A DNA stretch of 64,000 nt, taken from Thalassomonas sp. RHCl1 (GTDB taxonomy: Bacteria; Pseudomonadota; Gammaproteobacteria; Enterobacterales; Alteromonadaceae). Location: assembly GCF_947387555.1 (NCBI RefSeq), contig NZ_CANDNZ010000003.1, forward strand, positions 434,001-498,000, written 5' to 3'. Below the pieces are notes generated by a model. The model searched no databases. It was given only the letters and a program-made list of their open reading frames with translations, and was not told the DNA's origin. A program made the position numbers and the translations under genes. Below, in pieces: positions 43,032-51,470 of this stretch. Position 1 is the first letter of the stretch; each line of letters opens with the position of its first letter.

Positions 43032-43050
43032 ATGTGCACTGAATATGCAG
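43032..43050. promoter_or_regulatory. Second copy of the 11-bp-period repeat, ATGTGCAC-TGA-ATATGCAG
   Basis: ATGTGCAC at 43032-43039 and ATATGCAG at 43043-43050 are spaced 11 bp, and the sequence CACTGAATATGCAGAAA is nearly the same as at 39546-39560. It lies between the leftward small gene/kinase/regulator transcripts and the rightward oxidoreductase gene (start 43154), so it could control either or both. Confidence 0.45.
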
Positions 43051-43153
43051 AAATCAAATTTACAGACACCCGGAAGTTAACCTCAGGCTTAAGCAGATAA
43101 ACGATGGGCAAACGTTATTTACGTAAATCGACTGAGATGATAAGAATCCTCTT

Positions 43154-44182
43154 ATGGTAACAACAAGAAATGTATGGAAAACCAGCCACGCCGGAGCTAT
43201 TAAGCGCTTAAAGCCGAGCACAGAAGAGCTAGCTAAGCTGGCTCCGGATTCGGTCCGGATAGAAGTCAAAGCCGTTGGCTTAAATTTCGCCGATATCTTC
43301 GCCTTAACCGGCCTTTATTCCGCCACCCCGAAAGGTGCTTTTATTCCCGGTTTGGAGTATTCGGGGGTTGTCACGGCACTTGGCGACAAAGTCACTGATT
43401 TTAAAGTCGGCGACCGCATCATGGGAGTTACGCGTTTCGGGGGCTATGTCGACAAACTCGATACTAAACCTGAACACCTGCAGTTGTTACCTGAAAACTG
43501 GAGTTTCGAACAGGGCGCCGCCTACCTGGTACAAACCTTAACCGCCTGGTATGCCCTGACAGAACTGGGCAATATTAAAAAAGGCCAGCAGGTACTGGTG
43601 CAAAGCGCAGCTGGCGGTGTCGGTTTGCAAGCAATGAAAATCTGCCAGGCATTAGGTGCCCACCCCGTGGGGTTTGTCTCCAGTGAAGAAAAAGCAGCTT
43701 TGTTAAAATCCCTGGGTTTTGAGCAAAGTTTTGTCCGCAAGCAGCCTTTTGCTGGCCAGTTAATACAACTTAACATCACCCCAGATCTGGTGCTGGATGC
43801 CATCGGCGGCGAAGTACAATACGCCAGTTTCAATGCCTTAAAGCCTATGGGACGCCTGGTGGTCTTTGGCGCAGCCGAGTTTACTCCCGGCAAAAATCGC
43901 CCGAATTATCTTAAAGCCGCCTGGCAATACCTGAAGCGACCCAAGTACGATGTGATGGAAATGATCAGCGAAAATAAATCCGTGATGGCATTTAATTTGA
44001 TCTGGTTGTGGCAGGAAACCGGTTTAATGGCTGAACTAGTGTCACAGATGGGCCGTATTGATATAGCAGCCCCTTATGTTGGTCACACTTTTGCCTTTTC
44101 ACAGGCACACCAGGCGCTCGAATGTCTAAGATCGGGAAAAACTGTCGGCAAAGTGGTGTTAACACTAACATCAGACGACTAG
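43154..44182 (+). CDS. Medium-chain dehydrogenase/quinone oxidoreductase (VAT-1-like)
   Basis: A 342-residue MDR-superfamily enzyme with a GroES-like start (about 10-130: VGLNFADIFALTGLYSA, PGLEYSGVVTALGDKV) and an NADPH-binding Rossmann domain (AAGGVGLQAMKICQALGA at about 150-167). It lacks the usual zinc Cys ligands, as in the quinone oxidoreductase/VAT-1 branch, which reduce quinones or enones. It begins 104 bp after a possible response-regulator site. Confidence 0.88.
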   Translation: MVTTRNVWKTSHAGAIKRLKPSTEELAKLAPDSVRIEVKAVGLNFADIFALTGLYSATPKGAFIPGLEYSGVVTALGDKVTDFKVGDRIMGVTRFGGYVDKLDTKPEHLQLLPENWSFEQGAAYLVQTLTAWYALTELGNIKKGQQVLVQSAAGGVGLQAMKICQALGAHPVGFVSSEEKAALLKSLGFEQSFVRKQPFAGQLIQLNITPDLVLDAIGGEVQYASFNALKPMGRLVVFGAAEFTPGKNRPNYLKAAWQYLKRPKYDVMEMISENKSVMAFNLIWLWQETGLMAELVSQMGRIDIAAPYVGHTFAFSQAHQALECLRSGKTVGKVVLTLTSDD

Positions 44183-44249
44183 CCCAGTGTACAGCTCAAC
44201 AAGGTGTACTGCCTTGGTTTTCATGCATCCGGTTATTTTATATGAACAG

Positions 44250-44280
44250 GTAAAATAAAAAGGCACCCGATAAGTGCCTT
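44250..44280 (-). terminator. Terminator for leftward transcription after the PEP-CTERM remnant
   Basis: AAGGCAC (44260-44266) pairs with GTGCCTT (44274-44280). On the minus strand the stem is followed by TTTTATTTTA, so it ends transcripts from the right; its only possible client is the PEP-CTERM pseudogene at 44307-44510. It may also help the rightward oxidoreductase gene. Confidence 0.65.
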
Positions 44281-44306
44281 CGATGCTTTATAACATCTGT
44301 TTTTCG

Positions 44307-44510
44307 TTATAACTTTTTATATCTTCGTGAGAATAAACCCGACATAGCCAAGGCAGAAATCGCGAGGGTTGAGGGCTCCGGCGCGCTTGACCAGCATTAG
44401 AGTTAAAACCCTGTCCCGGGCCATAGTCCCCTTTGGCAGGGCGCTGCCAAAGAGACGTTAAGCCTTTCCGGCTCACCGCTATTGACCACCGCAATCAAAA
44501 CTCCCGACAA
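44307..44510 (-). pseudogene. Remnant of a PEP-CTERM protein gene
   Basis: Read leftward, three frames contain successive pieces of one protein end: LSGVLIAVVNSGEPERLNVS, then PAKGDYGPGQGFNSNAGQA, then APEPSTLAISALAMSG plus LFSRRYKKL and a stop at 44307. The last piece is a textbook PEP-CTERM signal. At least two indels split it and no start or signal peptide is left. The intact terminator downstream shows it was once expressed. Confidence 0.7.
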
Positions 44511-44731
44511 GGACCATAGCGAGTTTTAGGCAACAACCAATAACACAAGCAGCTTCGGCTTAAATCCGATATCGAACCGCTAACACCAGCATGTTTTTTC
44601 AACGTAAAAAACCACAGGTTCATCTCAAAGACATTCGTTTAAAGCCAGTGCTTTGTTATAAAAAAAACAAGCCCATCAATGCGTCATAACTTGATGATTC
44701 AAAAATTAAGCGGTTAAAAATATAGGAAGTT

Positions 44732-45691
44732 ATGTTGAAAATCTTTAAACAAATTCTACTCCCCCTCGCCTTGACGGGCTTATTGGCCAACAGCGCGCAG
44801 GCAACCAGAGCCGCCTTTGATTTTTCGGTGACCCCCATTGCCAAAAATGTTTATAGCTTAGTTGCTCCCTCATTTGGCTTGCCGACACCTGAAAACAAAG
44901 GCTGGAATTCCAATAGTCACTTTGTGGTTACCGACAAAGGCGTGCTGGTATTTGACACCGGCTCCTCCGAAGCCATTGGTAAAGAAATTAAAAAGGCCAT
45001 TAAGTCAGTCACGGATAAACCTGTATTATGGGTGGTTAATTCTCACAGTCATGCCGATCACTGGCTGGGTAATGCCGCGTTTACCAATAGCGGCGCCGAG
45101 ATCATCGCCAGTAGCCAAGCGGCAACGACCATGAAGAAGTATGGGCAGCAAGATATCGATGCATTTTCCCGCATGACCAAAGGAGCAACCGGCACTACCC
45201 ATATGACATATCCGATATCGCTATTGGCCCAAAGGGAAAAACGCAACCTGGGCGGAATGGAGGTTGAATTTATCTTTTCCAATGACGGCCATTCTCCTGG
45301 AGATGTATTAATGTGGCTGCCGGAGCAAAAAATCGTCTTTGGCGGTGATGTCTTAAATTCTGACTGGATGCCGATCATGACGCCGCATGCCAATATCCCG
45401 AATCTGATTGATACCCTTTATGCCGTGGCAGACCTGGCCCCCGCTGTTGTCTTAACCGGACACGGCAGTGCAACCACAGTCAAGTCGGTTAAACGGGATG
45501 CTGACTTGTTAGCCGGTGTCTGGAAGCTGGTAAAAGACGGTTATAACAAGGATAAAAAGCAAAATGAAATCTTGTCACAAGCCAAGGCTATACTGGGGCC
45601 AAAATACAAAGCCTTATATAAAAATTTCGATTCACAAATCAAGCAACACGTTAAGCAAATGTATAAAAAACAGCAAGAGCAGGTGATTTAA
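44732..45691 (+). CDS. Metallo-beta-lactamase-fold hydrolase, exported
   Basis: The 319-residue protein has a signal peptide (1-24) and a metallo-beta-lactamase fold with SHSHADHW (zinc motif H-x-H-x-D-H at 105-110), SNDGHSPGD, FGGDVLNSDW and LTGHGSATT. This matches the periplasmic SoxH/quinoprotein-relay-like branch rather than a true lactamase. Substrate unknown. It is 212 bp before a MarR gene on the same strand. Confidence 0.85.
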   Translation: MLKIFKQILLPLALTGLLANSAQATRAAFDFSVTPIAKNVYSLVAPSFGLPTPENKGWNSNSHFVVTDKGVLVFDTGSSEAIGKEIKKAIKSVTDKPVLWVVNSHSHADHWLGNAAFTNSGAEIIASSQAATTMKKYGQQDIDAFSRMTKGATGTTHMTYPISLLAQREKRNLGGMEVEFIFSNDGHSPGDVLMWLPEQKIVFGGDVLNSDWMPIMTPHANIPNLIDTLYAVADLAPAVVLTGHGSATTVKSVKRDADLLAGVWKLVKDGYNKDKKQNEILSQAKAILGPKYKALYKNFDSQIKQHVKQMYKKQQEQVI

Positions 45692-45902
45692 TACCTGTCT
45701 TTTGTTAAGCGCCCAGCTCGGCGAACTTGCGTGAAATGCTCAGCTAAAAAATATGGAGCGAAGATCTGATATTGCCTCGGGGCAGGACAGCCCCGAAAAA
45801 TACCAGCATTTCGATATAAATTTGAGTATTGGCGGATAAATTTTTGATAATATAACCGGTATTCAATGATAAGGCCCAGTGTTTTAAATAAAGGCAGAAG
45901 CA

Positions 45903-46334
45903 ATGGCAAATAAACTAGCGATAATCAACGCTGATATCGATACTCCTAAAAAAGTAATGGCGCTAATTGCTTGTATAGGCCAAGAAATAAAAACAGAAAT
46001 GACACGCAAGCTCAAAAACACCGGCCTGTCTTTAATTCAGCTCGAGATATTGCACGCATTGTCACATACCAAGGATAAACGTCTTACCGTAAACCAGATA
46101 AAATCGGTGATGACAGATGAAAGCCCCAATGTATCTCGCGCATTAAATAAACTCATGGAAGCTGGTTTTATTGAAAAAGTCAGGAGCAGTGAAGATCAGC
46201 GGATTGTACATATTCATATCACTCAAGCCGGTGAAAATGCCCATGTGGAAGCTGATAAGGAACTGCTTTCGCTGGCCTCTCCCTTGACCCGGGAAGATTC
46301 GGAAGCACTACTTCACTTATTAAAAAAGATATAA
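45903..46334 (+). CDS. MarR-family transcriptional regulator
   Basis: The 143-residue winged-helix protein has the MarR layout: an N-terminal dimer helix, LSLIQLEILHALSH, the recognition region VMTDESPNVSRALNKLMEAGF and the wing KVRSSEDQRIVHIHITQAG. MarR proteins usually repress neighbouring genes and release them on binding phenolic or oxidising signals. It may act on the hydrolase gene upstream or on the region to its right. Confidence 0.88.
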   Translation: MANKLAIINADIDTPKKVMALIACIGQEIKTEMTRKLKNTGLSLIQLEILHALSHTKDKRLTVNQIKSVMTDESPNVSRALNKLMEAGFIEKVRSSEDQRIVHIHITQAGENAHVEADKELLSLASPLTREDSEALLHLLKKI

Positions 46335-46456
46335 CCGCAAGCTTAATTCGATAAGATCTAGCAGCCTCATCAGTGCCAAAAGAGAAGTGCGGGTGTCATT
46401 TTAATCTGACATCTTTCAGCACACGCCTAACAACGAGTTCTTTATCCCCCCGGCAA

Positions 46457-46876
46457 CTACAAGCTTGCCAAAAGCCACCTATTGCACTCTTTCACATGAT
46501 TCTTTATCTCTTTTTTAGACGGCTTCTCTTTTCCTAATAACGCGTTATCTCTTATTGAAATGAGCATGGCTGTCCACAATTGAATACTTGATTCAGGTTG
46601 ATCAACTAATAGTTTATTCTTAAAGAACTCAATTAAGCTGTTACGGGTATCATCTGGGCCTTGTTCAAAAAAGTGATTGATAACCTCTGGCTCATTTATA
46701 CATTCAGAGATTAATCATCGGTAAGTTGCTATGTGCTCACCGGTTAAGTGAGCATTAATAAAACCAGTAGCAAATTGCTCAAACGCCACTTGCGTCTCAT
46801 TCTGCTCTATATGCCTGCAATAACCTTGATGTGACTGCTCCTCCCGAGTTCTGGTTAACCAGAACAAAAATTTAAT
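46457..46876 (-). pseudogene. TetR-family regulator remnant lacking the DNA-binding domain
   Basis: Read leftward from about 46876 to a TAG at 46457-46459, one frame encodes a TetR-type C-terminal domain: KFLFWLTRTREEQSHQG, VAFEQFATGFINAHLTG, then an in-frame TGA, then EPEVINHFFEQGPDD and WTAMLISIRDNALLG. The N-terminal helix-turn-helix is absent and a TGA interrupts the rest, so it cannot bind DNA. It is divergent from two GST genes and the likely former controller of the 28-bp palindrome at 46883-46910. Confidence 0.75.
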
Positions 46877-46882
46877 TCACTT

Positions 46883-46910
46883 GATATTATATTCCATGGA
46901 ATATAATATC
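46883..46910. promoter_or_regulatory. Perfect 28-bp palindrome before the GST genes
   Basis: GATATTATATTCC followed by its mirror complement gives a perfect 28-bp palindrome centred on CCATGG (46895-46896). It lies 29 bp before the first GST start, between it and the TetR remnant. TetR regulators bind palindromes of this size. Its perfect preservation suggests another protein still uses it or that the regulator was lost recently. Confidence 0.8.
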
Positions 46911-46939
46911 GCGGAATACAACTTATTGAGCAAACAAAT

Positions 46940-47611
46940 ATGTTAACACTACATCATTTAGAAAATTCACAGTCGATCAGAGTGCTTTGGCTTTTAGAGG
47001 AGTTAGAGTATGACTATCAAATTCAGCACTATAAGCGCGACTCAGCAACCTCCCTTGCTCCTGAAAACTATAAAGCATTGCATATAATGGGAACTTCTCC
47101 CTGTATTACCGATGGTGCCCTGGTTTTACCCGAAACGAATGCAATCCTCGATTACATCATGGACAAAGTTGATGAGACAGCTTTACGGCCGGATTGTCAA
47201 TCCAGTCTCAGAACAAATTATTTGTACTGGTACCATGCCGCTCAGGCTTCATTTATGCCCCTCTTATTAGAATCACTAATTTTTAAACGCATGGTCAATA
47301 AAGCACCTGCGATCATACGCCCGATTATTCGTTTGGTTGTCAAAAAAGTTAAAGAAAACTATCTGGATATGCGACTAGGTAAGATGTTATCGCAGATTGA
47401 ATCAAGGCTTGCTGAATCTAAATGGTTCGCGGGGGATAGCTTTACCGCCGCTGATATAGTGATGGGTTATTGTATGGAGGTCGCCAACGTCAGGGTTGGT
47501 ATGGATGATAGATATCCTAATGCTCAACGATTTTTAACACAAATGCGGCAAAGACCTGCCTATAAAAGAGCAATGGATAAAAACGGCATATTCGAACCAT
47601 TAGCCCAGTAG
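46940..47611 (+). CDS. Glutathione S-transferase
   Basis: The 223-residue protein has a thioredoxin-like N-terminal GST domain (LHHLENSQSIRVLWLLEEL, SPCITDGALVLPETNAILDY) and a helical C-terminal domain (WFAGDSFTAADIVMGYCMEV). The LPETNAIL segment is the glutathione gamma-Glu site; Ser10 in the ENSQSIR stretch is the likely catalytic residue. GSTs join glutathione to electrophiles. It is the first gene of a two-gene unit. Confidence 0.9.
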   Translation: MLTLHHLENSQSIRVLWLLEELEYDYQIQHYKRDSATSLAPENYKALHIMGTSPCITDGALVLPETNAILDYIMDKVDETALRPDCQSSLRTNYLYWYHAAQASFMPLLLESLIFKRMVNKAPAIIRPIIRLVVKKVKENYLDMRLGKMLSQIESRLAESKWFAGDSFTAADIVMGYCMEVANVRVGMDDRYPNAQRFLTQMRQRPAYKRAMDKNGIFEPLAQ

Positions 47612-47620
47612 AGGTTTCCC

Positions 47621-48565
47621 GTGACATCAAACATCATTCTGCATCGAAATTTAGGCTCTCCTTACGCCGAGAGAGCGAGGTTGTTACTTGATTATGCCGG
47701 TCTTGACTGGAATTCTTGTTTTACCACTAAAAATTACCCCAGGCCAACCCTGGAAATTTTATCTGGTGGCTATAGTCGGCGAATACCTGTACTGCAAATA
47801 GGCGCAGATATCTATTGTGACGCTTATGGAATAATGACAGAAATTGCCAGTAGAAGTGGGATGCAGGAACTACACCCTCAAACCCTTGACGGTAAAACTC
47901 AAGAGCTTTATCAATTCATTGAAACTATCGGGAACAATGCCATCCTAAGCTCTTTTACCATTTTTGATTTTTTAAAGGGCTATTTCAAAAACCTTCCTTT
48001 AAAAGACGCTATAGCATTCTTTAGTGATAGGAAAAAACTGCTCAAAACGGATCCAAGCCTGAAAAAACTCAGAGACCGAAAAGCAAGTTTGCCTGTTGCC
48101 CAAAGTTATTTGCACAAACTCAATGAATGCTTGAGTGCTGCTTCATACCTGAGCAGAAATTCATCGCCGTCCGCACCAGACTTTGCTGCTTTCACTATGA
48201 TTTGGTATCAAAATATGCTGACAAATTCTAAGGTGATTCAGCCATACAAGAATCTTATTTCATGGTTTGAATTCATGTCCTCTCACCTTAAAAGCGCAGA
48301 CCAAAAGGTTGACGAGATAACGGCTTTAACAATCGCAAAAGAGCATACTCCTCAATCGGTTCCTGATGAAATGACTTCTTCACCGAACCTGGGGAAAAAG
48401 TTCGATATCATTCCAAGCGATATCTTTGGCAGAGCATTAAATATTCCGCTATCCGGCACCTTAGTCGGGGAAAATAAGAGCACATATATTCTAAAAAGAG
48501 ATACGCCTGAAATTGGCACTGTTCACGTACACATACCCAAAAAATGTACCGGTGCCTGCGGGTAA
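47621..48565 (+). CDS. GST-like protein with C-terminal extension
   Basis: The GTG start has GAGG 6 bases upstream. Residues about 1-80 form a GST N-terminal fold (LHRNLGSPYAERARLLLDYA, SRRIPVLQIGADIYCDAYGI), followed by a helical domain to about 225 and an extra C-terminal part of about 90 residues ending in IPKKCTGACG, with two Cys. It lies 9 bp after the first GST gene and so is likely part of the same transcript. The extension and the CxxxC end are unusual for a GST; function unknown. Confidence 0.75.
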   Translation: MTSNIILHRNLGSPYAERARLLLDYAGLDWNSCFTTKNYPRPTLEILSGGYSRRIPVLQIGADIYCDAYGIMTEIASRSGMQELHPQTLDGKTQELYQFIETIGNNAILSSFTIFDFLKGYFKNLPLKDAIAFFSDRKKLLKTDPSLKKLRDRKASLPVAQSYLHKLNECLSAASYLSRNSSPSAPDFAAFTMIWYQNMLTNSKVIQPYKNLISWFEFMSSHLKSADQKVDEITALTIAKEHTPQSVPDEMTSSPNLGKKFDIIPSDIFGRALNIPLSGTLVGENKSTYILKRDTPEIGTVHVHIPKKCTGACG

Positions 48566-48841
48566 CATTTTATAAAACCAATGCAAACTACTTGCAGCGC
48601 ATAGCGATGTTATCTGTAGAAAAAGGACTTAAGCCTGAATGACATAAGGTTTAGCTACTGACAGTGGAGCAGCCAGTGATGAATAGCTAAAAGGCGCAAA
48701 TATTTTTTAAATATAAGGCTAGCGGATTAAACAGGCCTGACAGAAACTTTCACAAACCGATTATCTGTCAGCCCTTCCCTGTTAATATGTACGACACCCA
48801 TTAAAAATGCCGTACATTATATCAAGTATGAAAACCTAACG

Positions 48842-49726
48842 TTATTTAGACTGGCCGGTTATTTTGATCATAACGTCATCACCCGAAGAGGTATCCAGGC
48901 CATTAATTTTACAGTCGAATTTATCACCTTCATAACTATTAAAGCTGATCACCTGCCCGGTTGTTACATTGCTGCATTCTACCGTGATAGGGTCAAGACC
49001 GCTGATCGCCCCCATGATATTTGTGCTTTCATGTAAGGTTACTGTGCTGCTGGCCTCAGAATAATCGATCCAAATCTCTGCATCATTACCGTCAGCCAAA
49101 GTACCTTGCAAAATAGCATAACCGCGCTCCTGGGCGCCATTTTCCAACCCGTTGGAAATATCAGCAACACCGTTTGCGAAACTGACAGCTTCACCGTTCA
49201 GGCTCCAGTTGGTGCCCACTAGTTTTAAATGAGCCACCTTATCTGCAGAATTTGCCGGGGAAAGCCTGATGCCTTTATTAAAAACTCCCCCTTCAATCGT
49301 GACATTATCGTAGATATTGATAAGGTGCGCCTGCTCACTGAATTCTCCGTTTGAGATAGTCAAACCATCATTAATAGGCGATACGTAAAATTCAGCAAAA
49401 CTGCCGCCATTAACGGTTATTGCTTCACCCGGGTACATAACAGTGACTTTTTCGTGAAAAACGGTCCCGGAAAAGGAAACCCCTTTAATGGAGCGCAGGA
49501 AAATACCACCGTAGACCTCACCACCGTTAAAGACAAAATCCCCGGTGTAGAAGCTGGAGTTAAAGCCATCTGTGCGTTTCAAAATAGTACTGCCCGGTTC
49601 CATGGTAATACTAAGACGTGAATTGAACTGGCCGTCAGCTTGCTGCCAGGTATCGCCTTCATTTAACACCAATGCATAACTTGGGAAAGTGATGAAAATC
49701 AAAATCATCATAAATAATCGATTCAT
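48842..49726 (-). CDS. Secreted protein with beta-helix-like repeats
   Basis: The 294-residue protein has a signal peptide (1-18) and a body of short repeated strands, each with a G-x-F/V-type turn (GGEVYGGIFLRSIKGVSFSG, VNGGSFAEFYVS, SNGEFSEQAHLI, IEGGVFNKGIRLS), as in right-handed beta-helix proteins. A small C-terminal domain with two Cys (VECSNV, FDCKING) follows. AGGAACCC lies before ATG. No enzyme motif is seen. Possibly a surface or adhesion protein. Confidence 0.65.
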   Translation of the reverse strand: MNRLFMMILIFITFPSYALVLNEGDTWQQADGQFNSRLSITMEPGSTILKRTDGFNSSFYTGDFVFNGGEVYGGIFLRSIKGVSFSGTVFHEKVTVMYPGEAITVNGGSFAEFYVSPINDGLTISNGEFSEQAHLINIYDNVTIEGGVFNKGIRLSPANSADKVAHLKLVGTNWSLNGEAVSFANGVADISNGLENGAQERGYAILQGTLADGNDAEIWIDYSEASSTVTLHESTNIMGAISGLDPITVECSNVTTGQVISFNSYEGDKFDCKINGLDTSSGDDVMIKITGQSK

Positions 49727-50198
49727 ATGGGTTCCTTTTAAAAATAATAAAGAAAAATACTAATAACCATGTTCTTTGGTGTATTCCAAATCCTGAATTT
49801 TCGACCATAATATGGAAAAAGAGTAACCAGGCTACTCAACACCAAAACTTATTTTACATTTTATTTACAAAAACAACATAAACATTAAGATAAAGGAAAA
49901 AAATAAAATGTTATAAATTGTAACAAGTTAGCTATGGTATTCCTCCTGAACATGCCAGCCCTTATCCCGAATTGAATTTTAACAGCCGGGAATCAACCTT
50001 TGGAAAAATCAGATACCCGAAAACTAACTTGCCGGATACATTGGCGGGCAAATGGCCCTTCTGGCTGATGAGCGAACTCGCCTGACACAGGTAGATAAAC
50101 AACAAGTTTTTTTGGGGGGCGCGATATATTTGAGAAGGGACTCAGGTAAACAGTAAAACCTGTAATGAGCCCCTGTTATCCATGTTATGGATAATTTT
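49727..50198. other. Gene-free stretch with an orphan plus-strand terminator
   Basis: No gene was recognised. At the right end TTATCCAT (50176-50183) pairs with ATGGATAA (50187-50194), followed by six T on the plus strand, although no rightward gene precedes it. Either a small RNA is made here or the hairpin serves the end of the leftward symporter gene in another way. Confidence 0.5.
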
Positions 50199-50200
50199 TT
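50176..50200 (+). terminator. Orphan rightward terminator-like hairpin
   Basis: An 8-bp AT-rich stem (TTATCCAT/ATGGATAA) with a GTT loop is followed by TTTTTT. It touches the stop codon of the convergent leftward symporter gene (50199-50201). Confidence 0.45.
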
Positions 50201-51137
50201 AGTTGTCCGTGTTTGTTGCCAATTGCTCGGATATTCCTTGTTGCTTGTTGCGGTTAATCCCCTTTTCCATCAAGGAGTTTTGGTTTCGACGATAGAAAAA
50301 TACCAGGGAAAAGCCGATCAGGTACATGGTCAGCGAATACATACCCGCCGGAATTGCAACCATACTGCCGTTTTCCATGACCGTCAGCGCAATAAACATT
50401 GCCAGCGCAGAACTTTGAATGCAGGCTTCAATATAAATGGTAAAGCGGTCTCTCATTGAGGGAGAGAGCATTTTCAGCATAAGCATCACACAAGCCAGAA
50501 TAAACAAGGTCATGCCCATTATGGTTGCCCCAAGTACAGGCAAATAGGTAAGTAGATTCTGCCATTCCTTAATAACAATCAAACCCGCTAAAAAGATCAA
50601 AAAAGCAAGACCGAACGGACCGGTTTTCTCAGCAATTTTCTCGCCCCAAACAGGAAAATAACGACTGATCGCTATGCCTATCATGACAGGCAACAAGGTC
50701 ATAAAAAATAATCTTTTTAATATTTCCAGCTGCGGTATATCAAGCGGCATCGCAGTGCTGAAAATAGCCTGAGCGCTGATTTCCAGAATCAATGGCATGG
50801 TAAGCAATACCGCCAGGCTGGAAAATGTGGTCAGGGCAATAGAAAGGGCAAGGTTCCCCTTACCCAGGTGACAAAATAAGTTAGAACTTGTGCCACCGGG
50901 GCAACAGGCAAGCAGCATAATCCCCAGCTTGAACTCAGCCTGCATATCAACCGTTAGCACCACCAGCGCAGCACAAACCGGCACGATGGCAAGTTGTGCC
51001 AGCAACCCCAGCCCCAGCACTTTTTTATTGCGCAGTGCCGTAGTCAACGCCTGGGTAGTGAGGGTGGTTCCTAACCCCAGCATCATCAAAAACATCGCCA
51101 GCGGTACAATCACTGTTAGTAAAACACCATTATTCAT
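50199..51137 (-). CDS. Bile acid:sodium symporter family (SBF/BASS) transporter
   Basis: From ATG 51135-51137 the 312-residue protein has about nine to ten hydrophobic helices. Family signatures include LACCPGGTSSNLFCHLGKGN near 90-110, the crossover region that binds sodium, and ALTVMENGSMVAIPAGMYS near the end. Members bring in bile acids, pantoate, pyruvate or similar organic anions with sodium. The substrate is unknown. It stands alone. Confidence 0.85.
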   Translation of the reverse strand: MNNGVLLTVIVPLAMFLMMLGLGTTLTTQALTTALRNKKVLGLGLLAQLAIVPVCAALVVLTVDMQAEFKLGIMLLACCPGGTSSNLFCHLGKGNLALSIALTTFSSLAVLLTMPLILEISAQAIFSTAMPLDIPQLEILKRLFFMTLLPVMIGIAISRYFPVWGEKIAEKTGPFGLAFLIFLAGLIVIKEWQNLLTYLPVLGATIMGMTLFILACVMLMLKMLSPSMRDRFTIYIEACIQSSALAMFIALTVMENGSMVAIPAGMYSLTMYLIGFSLVFFYRRNQNSLMEKGINRNKQQGISEQLATNTDN

Positions 51138-51373
51138 AATCAACCAAGGGGTAAATAGGAATTGTTCAGCATTTTATGGTTGTTTTTAAATATTGGCGTT
51201 AGTAAATATGCCCTAACGATGAGATTGAGCTTTCATTGTAATTAATGCTTGGATAGCCAAATTTGCCTGTTTATCTGGATGTGTGAAGTACATCAGGCCA
51301 TGTTTAAGCGCTATGTCTTTAGAAACTATGCACTAATAAAGATATTAGGCAAAGAGAACCTGACGAGGCTCAT

Positions 51374-51415
51374 ACAAACAAAACCCCTTGCTTGAACACC
51401 ATTTCAAACAAGGGG
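51374..51415 (-). terminator. Rho-independent terminator of the secreted protease gene
   Basis: CCCCTTGCTTGAA (51384-51396) pairs with TTCAAACAAGGGG (51403-51415) with one mismatch; on the minus strand TTTTGTTTG follows. It is 56 bp past the protease stop codon. Confidence 0.85.
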
Positions 51416-51470
51416 CAAACTTAAATGTTTAACGCTATTACCAGGCCATCTTCAGTGATGACCAGGTAAC

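Noticed and set aside
46848-46865. Perfect 18-bp palindrome GTTCTGGTTAACCAGAAC
   Set aside because: It lies within the coding remnant of the TetR gene (reads FWLTRT), so it is probably a coincidence of codons; the 28-bp palindrome nearby is a better operator.
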